Assembly (NCBI RefSeq): GCF_027474845.2
Contig: NZ_CP107031.2
Coordinates: forward strand, 1,502,501-1,566,500
Direction of reading: 5' to 3'
DNA from: Maribacter aestuarii
Lineage (GTDB): Bacteria; Bacteroidota; Bacteroidia; Flavobacteriales; Flavobacteriaceae
Length of the DNA: 64,000 nucleotides
Made by a program: the position numbers and the translations under genes. Each line of letters opens with the position of its first letter. Positions within the stretch are counted from its first letter, which is position 1. This document shows positions 36,132-45,574 of this stretch, one piece after another. The notes under the pieces were generated by a model that saw nothing but the letters and a program-made list of their open reading frames with translations, ran no database searches and had not been told where the DNA came from.

Positions 36132-37757
36132 CTATAACCCCCAAAGCTTGAACGGATTCTTTTCTGAGCTTTCTTTTTTTCGCACCTTATCCACTGCAAT
36201 CTTATAGGTAGGATCTTCCATGACATTCACATCAATTATGTCTTCGGCATTGTCCAATAATTGAATACAATCTTTGCTCAAATGCCTAAGATGTACCTTC
36301 TTACCCGCTTTGGCGTAGCGCTCCGTAATCTTGTTCAAGGCTTCAATTCCTGACATGTCCGCCACGCGACTCTCCTTAAAATCGATTATTACCTCTTCAG
36401 GGTCATTGGGAATATCAAATTTCTCAGAAAATAGTGCAGTAGAACCAAAGAATAATGGGCCATAGATTTCATAATGCTTAACTCCGTTATCATCAATATG
36501 TTTTCGGGCGCGTATGCGCTTCGCGTTCTCCCAGGAATAGGCCAAGGCTGAAATAATTACCCCAAGTAATACGGCAACGGCCAAATTATGTGTAATCGCA
36601 GTTATCAATGTTACTAGGACCATTACAACTACATCCGATTTTGGCATTTTCCCAAAAGTCCTGAAACTGGCCCATTCAAAGGTTCCTATGGCAACCATAA
36701 ACATTAGCCCAACCAAAGCTGCCATTGGTAACCGTTCAATAAGGCTAGACCCAAACATTATAAATACCAATAGCATTACCGCTGCAGTAATTCCAGAAAG
36801 TCTTGCCCTAGCACCGGATGAGGTGTTGATTAAACTCTGCCCAATCATTGCACATCCACCCATTCCGGAAAGAAATCCCGACATAATATTGGCCGTCCCT
36901 TGGGCCACACATTCCTTGTTACCGCTTCCACGAGTATCGGTTATTTCATCAATGATGTTCAGGGTCAAAAGACTTTCTATCAATCCTACTCCGGCGACTA
37001 TACCGGCATACGGAATTATAATTTTAAAGGTTTCCCATGTAAATGGCAATTGCGGAATGGACAATGGGGGGAATCCCCCTTTAATACTTTCACCTTCCCG
37101 CATGGTATCGGCAACCGTAAGCGTATCTACTCCAAATCCAATAACAATGGCGGAGACCACTAGAATGGCTACTAAGCTAGAAGGAACCGCTTTGGTTAAT
37201 TTTGGCAGCCCCCATATAATAATCATTGTAAGCAGGGTCAATCCCAGCATCATGAACATGGAAGATCCTGTGAGAAGGTCATCCGTCCCTTTTTGATAAA
37301 AATTAGGAAACTGTGCCATAAATATGATTATGGCCAACCCGTTTACAAAACCGAACATTACCGGATGTGGCACCAATCTTATGAATTTTCCCAAACGCAA
37401 AACCCCTGCCAGTATTTGTAGGACTCCGGCTAATATCACCGTAGCAAAAACGTAATTGAGAATAGTTTCAGGTTCTATTTCTGGAAAATTTCGTTTCAGT
37501 TCCAGAATTAATCCAACAAAAATAACGGCAACAGCTCCTGTAGCACCCGATATCATTCCAGGACGACCTCCTAGAATGGAAGTGACCAAGCAAAGAATGA
37601 AAGCAGCATACAATCCTGTTAAGGGAGAAAATCCTGGTATCAAGGCAAATGCAATGGCCTCCGGTACTAAGGCAAGAGCAACGGTAAGACCGGAAAGGAT
37701 TTCGGTCTTGTAATCTACCTTCTGCTTAAAATCGAATAAATTCAGATACTTCTTCAC
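36132..37757 (-). CDS. SulP family anion transporter with STAS domain
   Basis: A 541-residue inner-membrane transporter of the SLC26/SulP family (sulfate, bicarbonate or other anions). The membrane core has the family signatures PGFSPLTGLYAAFILCLVTS near 41-60, GGRPGMISGATGAVAVIFVG near 64-83, and GMGGCAMIGQSLINTSSGAR near 300. A C-terminal STAS domain (about 440-530) includes VIIDFKESRVADMSGIEALN. The start is GTG at 37757 (MKKYLNLFDFKQKVDY). It is short compared with plant relatives but normal for bacteria. No carbonic anhydrase or sulfate-assimilation gene is adjacent, so the substrate is open. Confidence 0.93.
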   Translation of the reverse strand: MKKYLNLFDFKQKVDYKTEILSGLTVALALVPEAIAFALIPGFSPLTGLYAAFILCLVTSILGGRPGMISGATGAVAVIFVGLILELKRNFPEIEPETILNYVFATVILAGVLQILAGVLRLGKFIRLVPHPVMFGFVNGLAIIIFMAQFPNFYQKGTDDLLTGSSMFMMLGLTLLTMIIIWGLPKLTKAVPSSLVAILVVSAIVIGFGVDTLTVADTMREGESIKGGFPPLSIPQLPFTWETFKIIIPYAGIVAGVGLIESLLTLNIIDEITDTRGSGNKECVAQGTANIMSGFLSGMGGCAMIGQSLINTSSGARARLSGITAAVMLLVFIMFGSSLIERLPMAALVGLMFMVAIGTFEWASFRTFGKMPKSDVVVMVLVTLITAITHNLAVAVLLGVIISALAYSWENAKRIRARKHIDDNGVKHYEIYGPLFFGSTALFSEKFDIPNDPEEVIIDFKESRVADMSGIEALNKITERYAKAGKKVHLRHLSKDCIQLLDNAEDIIDVNVMEDPTYKIAVDKVRKKESSEKNPFKLWGL

Positions 37758-37839
37758 GCGTCGAGATTTAAAGGCCGCAAAAATAGCACTATTTCCCCAA
37801 CGTCACTAAAAGGGCTATGATTATTAACGATTTAGAATA

Positions 37840-38814
37840 TTACCAAGCTCTTAATCCCAATAATTTTTCGCCCAGGACAGATAATTTTGCAGTTTCATAT
37901 TTGGTCTGTTCCCAATTTCTTGGATCACCGGGAAACGCATAACCTTCTGGAGCAATCCTGTTTTTCCATGAGTTGATGCGCCAATTTTTCAACTCCTCGT
38001 TATCCTCCTCAGCGGGCATCATAGAAATATATTGAGCTATGCGTACTTTATCCTTGGACTTGTTGGGACGAATTCCGTGTGGTTCGGTACTATTGAAAAT
38101 AAGCAGATCGCCAGCTTGCATTTTTACTTTCACGATTTTATCCTCTAAACCATCCAAATTAGGTTGAAACCTATCGCGATCTTCAGGTTGTGTTAATTTC
38201 CAAGAGTCGTAATTTAGGTATAACCATGGAATACATTGAAAGCCACCCATAGCTGTGTCTTCTTGGTCCGCCAGAGCCAGAACACCCTGTACATTTTGAG
38301 GACGGGTTTCCGGGTCATAGTCCCAATGAATAAATCCCTTTTTATCTACTCCAGGAGGTAAAGGAAAGTTTAGATTCGCACGATCAATCGTAACCCATAA
38401 TTTTTCCGTACCCCAAACGTCTACAAAAGCATCGTATACACGCTGGGTCTGTCTATTGTTCCATAATAATTGGTGATTGTAGACCTCAACCATTCCTGTT
38501 CCGGTCAACTCCTTCATTTTCATTTCTGCCCTAGGTGGGGCGTACCAGGTTTTGGGATCGTTTGGGTCCTTTTCATCAAACTCCCATAGAAAATCGGCTG
38601 TTCTTTTGGCTTGCTCCCTAGGTACCGCATTTTTTATAACGATGTATCCATTATGTTTCCAGAATTCCCAATCGGTTTCGCTTAAAACCCGTAATGGTTT
38701 TCCATTAGAACGGTCATTCAATTTTTGTTTACTGCTGGTGGCGGTAGAAGGATTTCCAGGAATTTCCTTATGCGCCTTATTGGCCATTTCCAGTTTACTT
38801 TCCTTATTGTTCAT
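37840..38814 (-). CDS. phytanoyl-CoA dioxygenase (PhyH) family protein
   Basis: Fe(II)/2-oxoglutarate-type dioxygenase of 324 residues from ATG 38814 (MNNKESKLEMANK). The facial triad is visible: HWDYDPETRPQNVQ gives His-x-Asp near 185, and the distal His with its Arg lies in PHGIRPNKSKDKVRIAQ near 265-280. The N-terminal FWKHNGYIVIKNAVP is typical of PhyH proteins. It is divergent from an AraC regulator gene, with 187 bases between starts that carry evenly spaced repeats. This suggests that the regulator controls it in response to its substrate. The substrate is unknown; an ectoine-hydroxylase-like or secondary-metabolite role is only speculation. Confidence 0.88.
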   Translation of the reverse strand: MNNKESKLEMANKAHKEIPGNPSTATSSKQKLNDRSNGKPLRVLSETDWEFWKHNGYIVIKNAVPREQAKRTADFLWEFDEKDPNDPKTWYAPPRAEMKMKELTGTGMVEVYNHQLLWNNRQTQRVYDAFVDVWGTEKLWVTIDRANLNFPLPPGVDKKGFIHWDYDPETRPQNVQGVLALADQEDTAMGGFQCIPWLYLNYDSWKLTQPEDRDRFQPNLDGLEDKIVKVKMQAGDLLIFNSTEPHGIRPNKSKDKVRIAQYISMMPAEEDNEELKNWRINSWKNRIAPEGYAFPGDPRNWEQTKYETAKLSVLGEKLLGLRAW

Positions 38815-38837
38815 ATTATATACTTTTAATGTGATCG

Positions 38838-38936
38838 ATATTGATAGGATAAAACTAGAAATACAAACCAATGGAAACTACCTTAATATTGATTGCTATT
38901 TGAACAATATTGATATATTGTAATTATATAATTGAT
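38838..38936. promoter_or_regulatory. ATATTGAT repeat array, likely AraC-family operator
   Basis: Exact ATATTGAT copies at 38838-38845, 38886-38893 and 38907-38914, and a near copy (TAATTGAT) at 38929-38936. The last three are 21-22 bases apart, two helical turns, all in the same orientation. The placement between a divergent AraC-type regulator and a dioxygenase gene fits its binding sites. Function is inferred. Confidence 0.5.
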
Positions 38937-39001
38937 TTTATAGTCAATTTTGTAATATTTTTATAAAATGCTCGATAAATTTATCCGAGTTTGAACAATA
39001 G

Positions 39002-39850
39002 ATGAAAATACAATTAGAGACCATAGCACCCAACTCTAAAAGTCCGTTTCGGCTTTTACACGACCCCAAACTGAACCATCTTTTTTATTGGCATTTTCAC
39101 CCGGAACTTGAACTGGTCTATATAGAAGGAGCTAGTGCGAAGCGACATGTGGGCGACCATATTTCCGAGTTTAAAGATGCTGATCTGGTGCTCATAGGAT
39201 CAAACATTCCGCATCTAAATTTTGACCATGGCGTTACCACTAATTACAGAAAAGAGGTGCTGCATATCAAACCCAGTTTTAAGGATAATGTACTTGAAGC
39301 ATTGCCAGAATTAAAACAAATTGAGCGTTTGTTGGAGTTATCCAAATACGGTATCGCCTTCCATCGCGAAACGAAAAAAGAGATTGGATCAATCTTAAAA
39401 ACATTACATCAATTAGAACCTTTTGAGTTTTTTATGACCGTAGTGACCTTGTTAAAAAAGTTATCGGTCAGCAATGAGTTTGAACTGCTTCATAAGAAAC
39501 CTTTTGTAAACCGATATAATAAAAAGGAACGGGAGCGAATACGCAAAATATACGCATTAGTGGACGAGCGTTATCAGGAAAAAATCTCTATAGGCGAAGT
39601 GGCGGAAATTTGTAACTTGACCAAGGAAGCATTCTGCAGGTACTTCAAGAAAAATACCGGGAACACTTTTATATCGTTCCTGAACCAATACCGTGTGAGC
39701 CAGTCCAAAAGATTATTGCTGATGGGGAAGAACGTTAGTGAAACCTGCTTCGAATGTGGGTTCGAAAGTCTCTCTTATTTTAACCGTAGTTTTAAAAAAG
39801 TGACTGGAGAAAATCCATCTACATTTAAAAAAAGAATGCTATCGGGATAA
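39002..39850 (+). CDS. AraC family transcriptional regulator
   Basis: A 282-residue regulator. The N-terminal cupin-like sensor domain (about 1-150) contains HDPKLNHLFYWHFHPELELV and IGSNIPHLNFDHG. The C-terminal domain (about 180-280) has two helix-turn-helix motifs (ISIGEVAEICNLTKEAFCRY and VSETCFECGFESLSYFNRSF), followed by GENPSTFKKR. It is divergent from the PhyH-type dioxygenase gene and probably activates it through the ATATTGAT repeats between them. The ligand is unknown; sugar or small-acid sensing is usual for this cupin type. Confidence 0.93.
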   Translation: MKIQLETIAPNSKSPFRLLHDPKLNHLFYWHFHPELELVYIEGASAKRHVGDHISEFKDADLVLIGSNIPHLNFDHGVTTNYRKEVLHIKPSFKDNVLEALPELKQIERLLELSKYGIAFHRETKKEIGSILKTLHQLEPFEFFMTVVTLLKKLSVSNEFELLHKKPFVNRYNKKERERIRKIYALVDERYQEKISIGEVAEICNLTKEAFCRYFKKNTGNTFISFLNQYRVSQSKRLLLMGKNVSETCFECGFESLSYFNRSFKKVTGENPSTFKKRMLSG

Positions 39851-39938
39851 TTTCAATAATCGCAGATGCATTATGATTAATTGTAGATGAGTAAGCTTTT
39901 TATCTTTATGAAATCTATTTTTACTAAAAACAAATCAT

Positions 39939-40328
39939 ATGAAAACAAACACAATTTTAGCTACACTAACTTTTTCATTATTTCTTTTCGCTTCCTGCTC
40001 CCCTAAATTAGTCGGTACATGGAACGTTGAAAAATACGAACGTTCAACCCCAGGGGAGCAAGGTATGTCCGTTAGTAACATTGGCACAATTACCTTTAAC
40101 AAAAATGGAACGGGTACCAAGAACCTTGATTATTCTTTGCTTGGGGTTTCCAAGAAAGATGCCACTCCGTTTACGTGGTCCACTACAGAACAGTTTATTA
40201 CCATTGAAGGGGACGAGTCTGAATTCACGAAAACTTGGATTTATATCGAGAATAAGAGCGATTATCAAAAATGGCAATCCACGGATGGTGCCAATAATGT
40301 ACAAACGCTGGAACTTGTAAAAGAATAG
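39939..40328 (+). CDS. small lipocalin-like lipoprotein
   Basis: A 129-residue lipoprotein (signal MKTNTILATLTFSLFLFASC). The mature domain begins KLVGTWNVEKYERSTPG, the lipocalin-like opening, and continues with short strands (IGTITFNKNGTGTKNLDY, EQFITIEGDESEFTKTWIYI). Such DUF4923/lipocalin_4-like domains are common in Bacteroidota and their ligands are unknown. A TATCTTTA box about 27 bases upstream could be a weak -7 element. It is followed two bases later by the DUF421 gene, so both are probably co-transcribed. Confidence 0.78.
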   Translation: MKTNTILATLTFSLFLFASCSPKLVGTWNVEKYERSTPGEQGMSVSNIGTITFNKNGTGTKNLDYSLLGVSKKDATPFTWSTTEQFITIEGDESEFTKTWIYIENKSDYQKWQSTDGANNVQTLELVKE

Positions 40329-40330
40329 TC

Positions 40331-40855
40331 ATGGAAATTTTTGAATCCCTTTCGTTGAAGACCATAGGTCAAATGTGTGTTGCGGCGATAGTCATATATC
40401 TTTATATAATGCTTATAACCCGCGTTGCGGGAAAACGGACTTTCGCAAAAATGACCAGTTTTGATTTTGCCGTCACTATTGCGATGGGGTCCATTTTGGC
40501 CGATGCGGTAAATAAACCATTATCTAGTTTAATGCCTGCGTTTATTTCCCTAGCGCTTTTAGCCGGCCTGCAGGTTTTGTTCTCAAAAATTCTAAGCACT
40601 TCTGACAAAGCTCAGAAAGTTTTGACCAATACACCGATAATTTTAATGAAAGACGGAAAAATTTTCGAAGAAAATCTAAATAAGGCTTTGGTAAGTAGGG
40701 CAGATCTTATGGGGAAACTGCGAGAGGCGAATGTATTACAATTATCACAGGTAAGGGCAGTAATTTTTGAGACTACAGGGGACGTTTCTGTATTACATTC
40801 TACAGATTCCATTCAAATTGATCCGATGATTATGGAAGATGTATCCCTTAAATAA
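40331..40855 (+). CDS. DUF421 (YetF-like) membrane protein
   Basis: A 174-residue protein with about three N-terminal membrane spans and a cytoplasmic C-terminal domain. The marker MLITRVAGKRTFAKMTSFDF near 27-46 (the GKR...T.fDf pattern) and TNTPIILMKDGKIFEENLNK near 97-116 identify the YetF/DUF421 family. Its role is unknown; Bacillus members are expressed in sporulation or stress. It starts 2 bases after the lipocalin-like gene. Confidence 0.88.
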   Translation: MEIFESLSLKTIGQMCVAAIVIYLYIMLITRVAGKRTFAKMTSFDFAVTIAMGSILADAVNKPLSSLMPAFISLALLAGLQVLFSKILSTSDKAQKVLTNTPIILMKDGKIFEENLNKALVSRADLMGKLREANVLQLSQVRAVIFETTGDVSVLHSTDSIQIDPMIMEDVSLK

Positions 40856-40922
40856 AACACTTAACTTCTCCAATGAAAGTTTTAAGTAAACTAAAGACTA
40901 AAGAATTATAATTTCGTCTATT

Positions 40923-42625
40923 ATGCGGTTCACCTCTAAATTCATTTACCCATATCTATTGATTTTACTGTGGTCTATCTTCTATATTCCCAAGACTTCA
41001 GCACAAGAAGGTCCCTCTCCTAAGTTAATCGTTGGTGTTGTGATTGACCAAATGAGGGCCGATTATCTTTATAGATATCAAAATAGATATGGTGAAGACG
41101 GCTTCAAAAGATTATTACGTGAAGGTTTTAATTTTAAGAATACGAACGTGAATTACATTCCATCTGAAACCGCACCTGGTCATGCCTCAATTTATACGGG
41201 AACGACACCGTCCTATCATGGTATTATTGGAAATTCTTGGTATGATAGGGAGACAAAAGCGGTTATCGGAAATGTGTCGGATGATCAAGAATACATAGTG
41301 GGTTCCGTTGTGGAGAACCCGTACGGCGCTTCCCCAAAAAAATTATTGACCTCTACCATTACCGATGAGCTGAAGCAGGCAAGCAACTTTAAATCCAAGG
41401 TCATAAGTGTTTCCATAAAGGATAGAGGGGCTATTCTCCCAGGCGGTAAAGCAGCAGATGCGGCCTACTGGCATGATTGGGAATCCAGCCCAGGTTATTT
41501 TGTAAGTAGTAGTTTTTATATGAAAAATATACCTGATTGGGTGACCAAATTCAATAGTGAAGAAAAATCCGATGCTTATTTGAACGAAACTTGGAATACC
41601 TTGTATCCCATAGAAACCTATAATGCTAGCGCTCCTGACAATAACGCCTTTGAACCTTCCTTGAGCGGAAAAACAAGCCCGACATTTCCATATGATTTTA
41701 AAACTATGCGAGCTGAGGCGAGGACTAAAGGGACTGAATTTCAACTTTTATGGGTTTCGCCAAAAGGAAATACATTACTTACAGAATTTGCCATCACCGC
41801 TTTACAAGAAGAGAAATTGGGAAAGGACGAGATTACTGATTTTCTAAGCATCAGTTATTCCGTTCCTGATGTTATCGGACATACTTTTGGCCCGCAGTCT
41901 GTAGAAATGGAGGATATCTATCTTAGGTTGGATCAGGATATAGCCACACTTTTAAACGCACTGGACACGAACGTTGGGAAGGATAATTATACTTTGTTTC
42001 TTACCTCCGACCACGGAGCTATACAAAACGTATCCTTTTTAAAAGAAAACAAGTTGGATGCCGCCATTGCACGTACCATTGGGGATGCAAGAGAATTAGA
42101 GGCTTTCTTGGACACTAAATACGGAGATGGTTCCTGGGTGAGTACCGTTAATGGAAACAACCTATACCTTAACAGAACAACTATTGACGAAAAAAATTGA
42201 CCATGACCATGGTGGAAAAAGAAGCTGGAAATTTTTTAATGACATTGCCAGACGTTGCATTAGTTTTAACCGCAGATGATTTACAAACTAAGGTTTATGA
42301 AGAAGGTTTACGAAAAACTATGCAGAACGGGTATCACATAAAAAGGTCAGGAGATTTATTGGTCTCATATACTTCTGGAACCATTATACACCCGAATCCG
42401 AATATAGCTATAGAAAAGGTGAATGGTACCGTTCATGGGTCAGGATATTCTTATGATACACAAGTGCCTATGGTTTGGATGGGCAAAGGAATTCCAAAAG
42501 GAGAATCGGTAAGAGCTATCCATCCCATAGATATAGCACCAAGCCTGTCTATGCTACTTAACATTCCTTTGCCAAGTGCATCACAAGGCAAACCGTTAAC
42601 AGAATTATTTGACAATAAACCTTGA
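40923..42625 (+). pseudogene. PafA-like alkaline phosphatase family protein, split by a one-base frameshift
   Basis: Two frames, 40923-42200 and 42197-42625, together make a complete secreted phosphatase of about 566 residues. A signal peptide is followed by VGVVIDQMRADYLYRYQNRY with a metal-binding Asp. The phospho-accepting Thr is in SETAPGHASIYTG, then metal ligands in SYSVPDVIGHTFGP and LFLTSDHGA, and the C-terminal half carries GTVHGSGYSYDTQVPMVWMG. This is the PafA type, a phosphate-irrepressible phosphomonoesterase of Bacteroidota. The break lies at the A-run ending GACG-A7-TTG near 42190-42196. One extra A restores an uninterrupted frame (TIDEKKLTMTMVEKEAG). It is either a sequencing error or a very recent mutation. 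Confidence 0.85.
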
Positions 42626-43690
42626 TTATTTTGTCCTTGCCCTTATCAATATTTCTGATTTAAACTTGGCGGGGCTTTCCAGAATATCAAAGAAGTCCAA
42701 AATGTATTTTTTACTTATTTCAAAAACCTTTGGACTTTCAAAAAACCTCCGGTGGTCTTCCAGGATAGCCATCATTTTTGATTTATTGTCCAAGAATTCA
42801 CCTCTTACAGCTTGCATAGTGCTTTCAGATCTCTCGAATCCCCTGTACAAACGGTCAGTTACTTTTTCTAGCGGTAATACCAACCCGTCAATTTGAGAAA
42901 CAACGGAGTAACTCGTATTACATAATCCGGACATATCAAAATCATAGGGAATAGGGATAGAAAATCCATCCACGAACAATATTTTCTGGTTATGCTGGTA
43001 CCCTGTGGAAAAATCGGTGTTACCAATCATATACTGAAAAAAGGCGTTCCGAACAGAAATTATAGAATCCTGTTGTAACGGATGTACATTTCTCTTGAGC
43101 TCCTTACCACCGAAGCGATCTTCTAATTCATCTATATCCTCAATGAAAAATGCCTTTATTTTATGCTCATGTATTTTTTTGCCTTTTATTTCGTTCAAAG
43201 TCAAGTCTAAAAGCCTTGTTCTAAAATGGTACGGAGATATGGTTTCGTAGAGCTTGTACGCCAACAATTCCTGAATGACGTTATCATTGGCGCTATTCTC
43301 TTTTAAACAGGGAAGGACCAATTTTAATTTCTTGTTTCCTTTGAACAAAGTGCCTTTGGCATCATCTTTTTTGATTCTCACTTTAACTGGTGAAAAATAA
43401 CAGTTCTTTCTCCTGAAATTTCCCCGGGCCCGAACACGGATAGGCATTACCCTAATTGTGTCAGTATCTTCCAAATAGGAAAGATCTATATTGATATAGG
43501 TACTATCATTGGTCAATTTTTTAAGGTCCCTATTACTATAGGACATCTGAACGGGCAGTACTGTTTCGGTTCTGAACAGTTTTGAAACCTTACCCAATTT
43601 TTTTCCAGTATCGTCTTTTTGTCCAAAACAGAAAGTAGTCAATATCACACAGATGGTGGACAGACCTAGTTTAGTTTGTATCTTTCCCAT
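42626..43690 (-). CDS. secreted protein with CotH-kinase-like motifs
   Basis: A 354-residue protein with a signal peptide (LSTICVILTTFCFGQ). The pattern is reminiscent of CotH-type atypical kinases: an early RVRARGNFRRKNCYFSPVKV (compare the RGRGN...KKPY start of CotH), a middle FFQYMIGNTDFSTGYQHNQK with an Asn/Asp pair, and a metal-binding-like SIPIPYDFDMSGLCN. The resemblance is moderate and I claim only a possible kinase-like fold. It could be a secreted protein of another family. The stop is adjacent to the convergent phosphatase gene. It is divergent from the gene at 43770. Confidence 0.65.
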   Translation of the reverse strand: MGKIQTKLGLSTICVILTTFCFGQKDDTGKKLGKVSKLFRTETVLPVQMSYSNRDLKKLTNDSTYINIDLSYLEDTDTIRVMPIRVRARGNFRRKNCYFSPVKVRIKKDDAKGTLFKGNKKLKLVLPCLKENSANDNVIQELLAYKLYETISPYHFRTRLLDLTLNEIKGKKIHEHKIKAFFIEDIDELEDRFGGKELKRNVHPLQQDSIISVRNAFFQYMIGNTDFSTGYQHNQKILFVDGFSIPIPYDFDMSGLCNTSYSVVSQIDGLVLPLEKVTDRLYRGFERSESTMQAVRGEFLDNKSKMMAILEDHRRFFESPKVFEISKKYILDFFDILESPAKFKSEILIRARTK

Positions 43691-43769
43691 TTTCGACTAA
43701 CTTTACCTGTAAAGTATTAAAAATTAAATTATTAAACTCTATCTCTCATCGTTAAATTACAGGACGTTA

Positions 43770-44465
43770 TTGGTCGCCCTAATATCAATAGCTTCTGTTT
43801 TTGCTTGTTATCACTTTAAAATTTCTTTTAATGTGGATTTAACGCTATTAAGTATAGCGATAATTTTTCCCCTCGTTTTTACCATTAGAGGGTCCTTTAG
43901 ACGACGTGAAAAAGCGCTGGAACATTTAAGTCAATATAGGAGTGCCATGAAAACACTCCATTATTTTATTACCACAAGCGGCTTGTTGGCAGAAGAAGAA
44001 TCCGTATTAAAGCAGTTGATGCAAAGTATAGAAGACAATACCATTAGGCATCTAAAAAGCCAAAATGGGAGTATCCGGTTTTTAGATGATGAGATTGATA
44101 AGATATATGATTTTATATTGAGTAGGCGAGATACCATTCCTAAAAGACTAAAAGATAAATTGTTCAAATACATGTGTGATCTTCATGAGGCCATCGACAA
44201 TTTGAACGGTATTCATGTGCATAGGACTCCCTTAAGCCTAAAGGCCTACTGTAAAGTATTCATATATGTGTTCCCCCTTATTTACGCTCCCACGATTATA
44301 TTCAACATTGGGGAAAATTATAACCATATGGCGGTATATTTTGTGGTTGTCCTAACAGAATTCATACTTATCTCCTTGTACAACATCCAGAATGATCTAG
44401 AATATCCTTTTGATGATAAGGGTCTGGACGATATTAAACTCGAACATTTTAAAGTCCTGCGATAA
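43770..44465 (+). CDS. membrane protein, bestrophin-like, with no ATG start
   Basis: Roughly 231 residues with two N-terminal hydrophobic segments (VALISIASVFACYHF, LTLLSIAIIFPLVFTI), a soluble helical middle, then a hairpin of two more spans (VFIYVFPLIYAPTIIF, MAVYFVVVLTEFILISL) and a C-terminal DLEYPFDDKGLDDIKLEHF. The spans and the acidic PF-containing tail recall bestrophin/DUF4239-type channels, but this is a weak match. No ATG exists upstream: the choices are TTG at 43770, or ATT at 43728 giving MIKLYLSSLNYRTLLVAL. A non-standard start or a sequence error is likely. Confidence 0.6.
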   Translation: MVALISIASVFACYHFKISFNVDLTLLSIAIIFPLVFTIRGSFRRREKALEHLSQYRSAMKTLHYFITTSGLLAEEESVLKQLMQSIEDNTIRHLKSQNGSIRFLDDEIDKIYDFILSRRDTIPKRLKDKLFKYMCDLHEAIDNLNGIHVHRTPLSLKAYCKVFIYVFPLIYAPTIIFNIGENYNHMAVYFVVVLTEFILISLYNIQNDLEYPFDDKGLDDIKLEHFKVLR

Positions 44466-44474
44466 CACATAAAT

Positions 44475-44510
44475 AAAATTGCCTTTGCTCCTAAAAGCAA
44501 AGGCAATTTT
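44475..44510. terminator. bidirectional terminator between convergent genes
   Basis: Perfect 14-bp stem (AAAATTGCCTTTGC / GCAAAGGCAATTTT) with an 8-base loop. It ends both the plus-strand membrane-protein gene and the minus-strand lipoprotein gene. An AACCAACCAACTAA box lies 5 bases to its right (44516-44529). Confidence 0.88.
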
Positions 44511-44533
44511 CAACTAACCAACCAACTAAAAAC

Positions 44534-45448
44534 TTATTTTTTTCTTCGCCTTTCTACCTGCATAGAAGGATTAGACGATTTTACTCTTTTCTTCTCCATA
44601 GAACCTTTTCCAGACTTCAAGTACTGCTGGTATCCCCTTCCCTTAAATTCATATACGGTTTCACTATCTGGGTGGTACAATTCAATAGTACTATCATTAA
44701 TTACATATAGTTCAAAATAATCGTCACCCAAAAAATCATAATCCAATGTCAAGGCTTTTAGCGAATCATCGCCAGCAATATCATAGACTTCATAATCCCC
44801 CTCATAATCCCATTGTAAATTGGCTAAACCTGTTCCTTGAGGGTCTATTGAAGAACGAAACAAAGCAGGTAAAAACTGTAAAAAGTTCTCCTCATCAAAA
44901 TCATTAAGCACTCCGGTTTCGCTTGTATATACTTTTTCCCAAGCATCGTACTCCTGAATGAAGTAATTGATGTTGTCATAGAATACCTGATCATAATCAA
45001 AATTATTCCTTTGATATCCCTTTAGGAAATAGGAAGTATCCATACTGGCGTCGTATAATTCCAATGTGTTTCCGTTTAATGCATAAACTTCCAATAACCA
45101 ATTCCCGTCCACATCGTGGTCAATTTCCACAATTCCTCTAAGTGTTTCATAAAAACCTACATCGATTCCTAAACCATTTCCAGTTTTTCCTATGCCTACA
45201 ATATTATTATTCGCATAGAAAACTCCATTATTGAATGTGACAGTAAACGCACGTTGCAAAAAAGGAACTTCACCACCACCCCGGGTTTGGTTTATATCTA
45301 CATACCATAAGTCATATGCCTGCAAAACCTGATCTGTATTGAACGCCGATTCTTCTATAAACTCATCTTCAATGATGACATCCGCATAGCACGAAACTAA
45401 CAGGGTAGCCATAAGCGAATATCCAAATAGTAGTTTTAATGCTTTCAT
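44534..45448 (-). CDS. conserved flavobacterial lipoprotein of unknown function
   Basis: A 304-residue lipoprotein from ATG 45448 (MKALKLLFGYSLMATLLVSC, lipobox VSC). The longer frame to 45529 has no signal peptide logic. The mature protein is acidic and strand-rich, with repeated aromatic/Asp patterns (AYDLWYVDINQTRGGGEVPF, NIVGIGKTGNGLGIDVGFYE, DSETVYEFKGRGYQQYL). It ends in a Lys/Arg-rich tail (VERRRKK). I recall near relatives across Flavobacteriia carrying a misleading 'nicotinic acid mononucleotide adenyltransferase' name; nothing here supports that activity. Confidence 0.75.
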   Translation of the reverse strand: MKALKLLFGYSLMATLLVSCYADVIIEDEFIEESAFNTDQVLQAYDLWYVDINQTRGGGEVPFLQRAFTVTFNNGVFYANNNIVGIGKTGNGLGIDVGFYETLRGIVEIDHDVDGNWLLEVYALNGNTLELYDASMDTSYFLKGYQRNNFDYDQVFYDNINYFIQEYDAWEKVYTSETGVLNDFDEENFLQFLPALFRSSIDPQGTGLANLQWDYEGDYEVYDIAGDDSLKALTLDYDFLGDDYFELYVINDSTIELYHPDSETVYEFKGRGYQQYLKSGKGSMEKKRVKSSNPSMQVERRRKK

Positions 45449-45545
45449 GTCTTTACGTTTAAAATTCACTACTATGAAAACAAGCACCATGCCAAAAAAG
45501 GTATATGTCTGATTTATAGCGTTTAACATCCTATTATTTATTTGG

Positions 45546-45553
45546 TAATTTTG
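45546..45553 (+). promoter_or_regulatory. -7 promoter box (TAATTTTG) of gpsA
   Basis: Exact match to TAnnTTTG, 22 bases before the gpsA ATG. A TTTA about 20 bases further upstream may serve as -33. Confidence 0.55.
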
Positions 45554-45574
45554 AACTACTATTTTGAGTAAACG

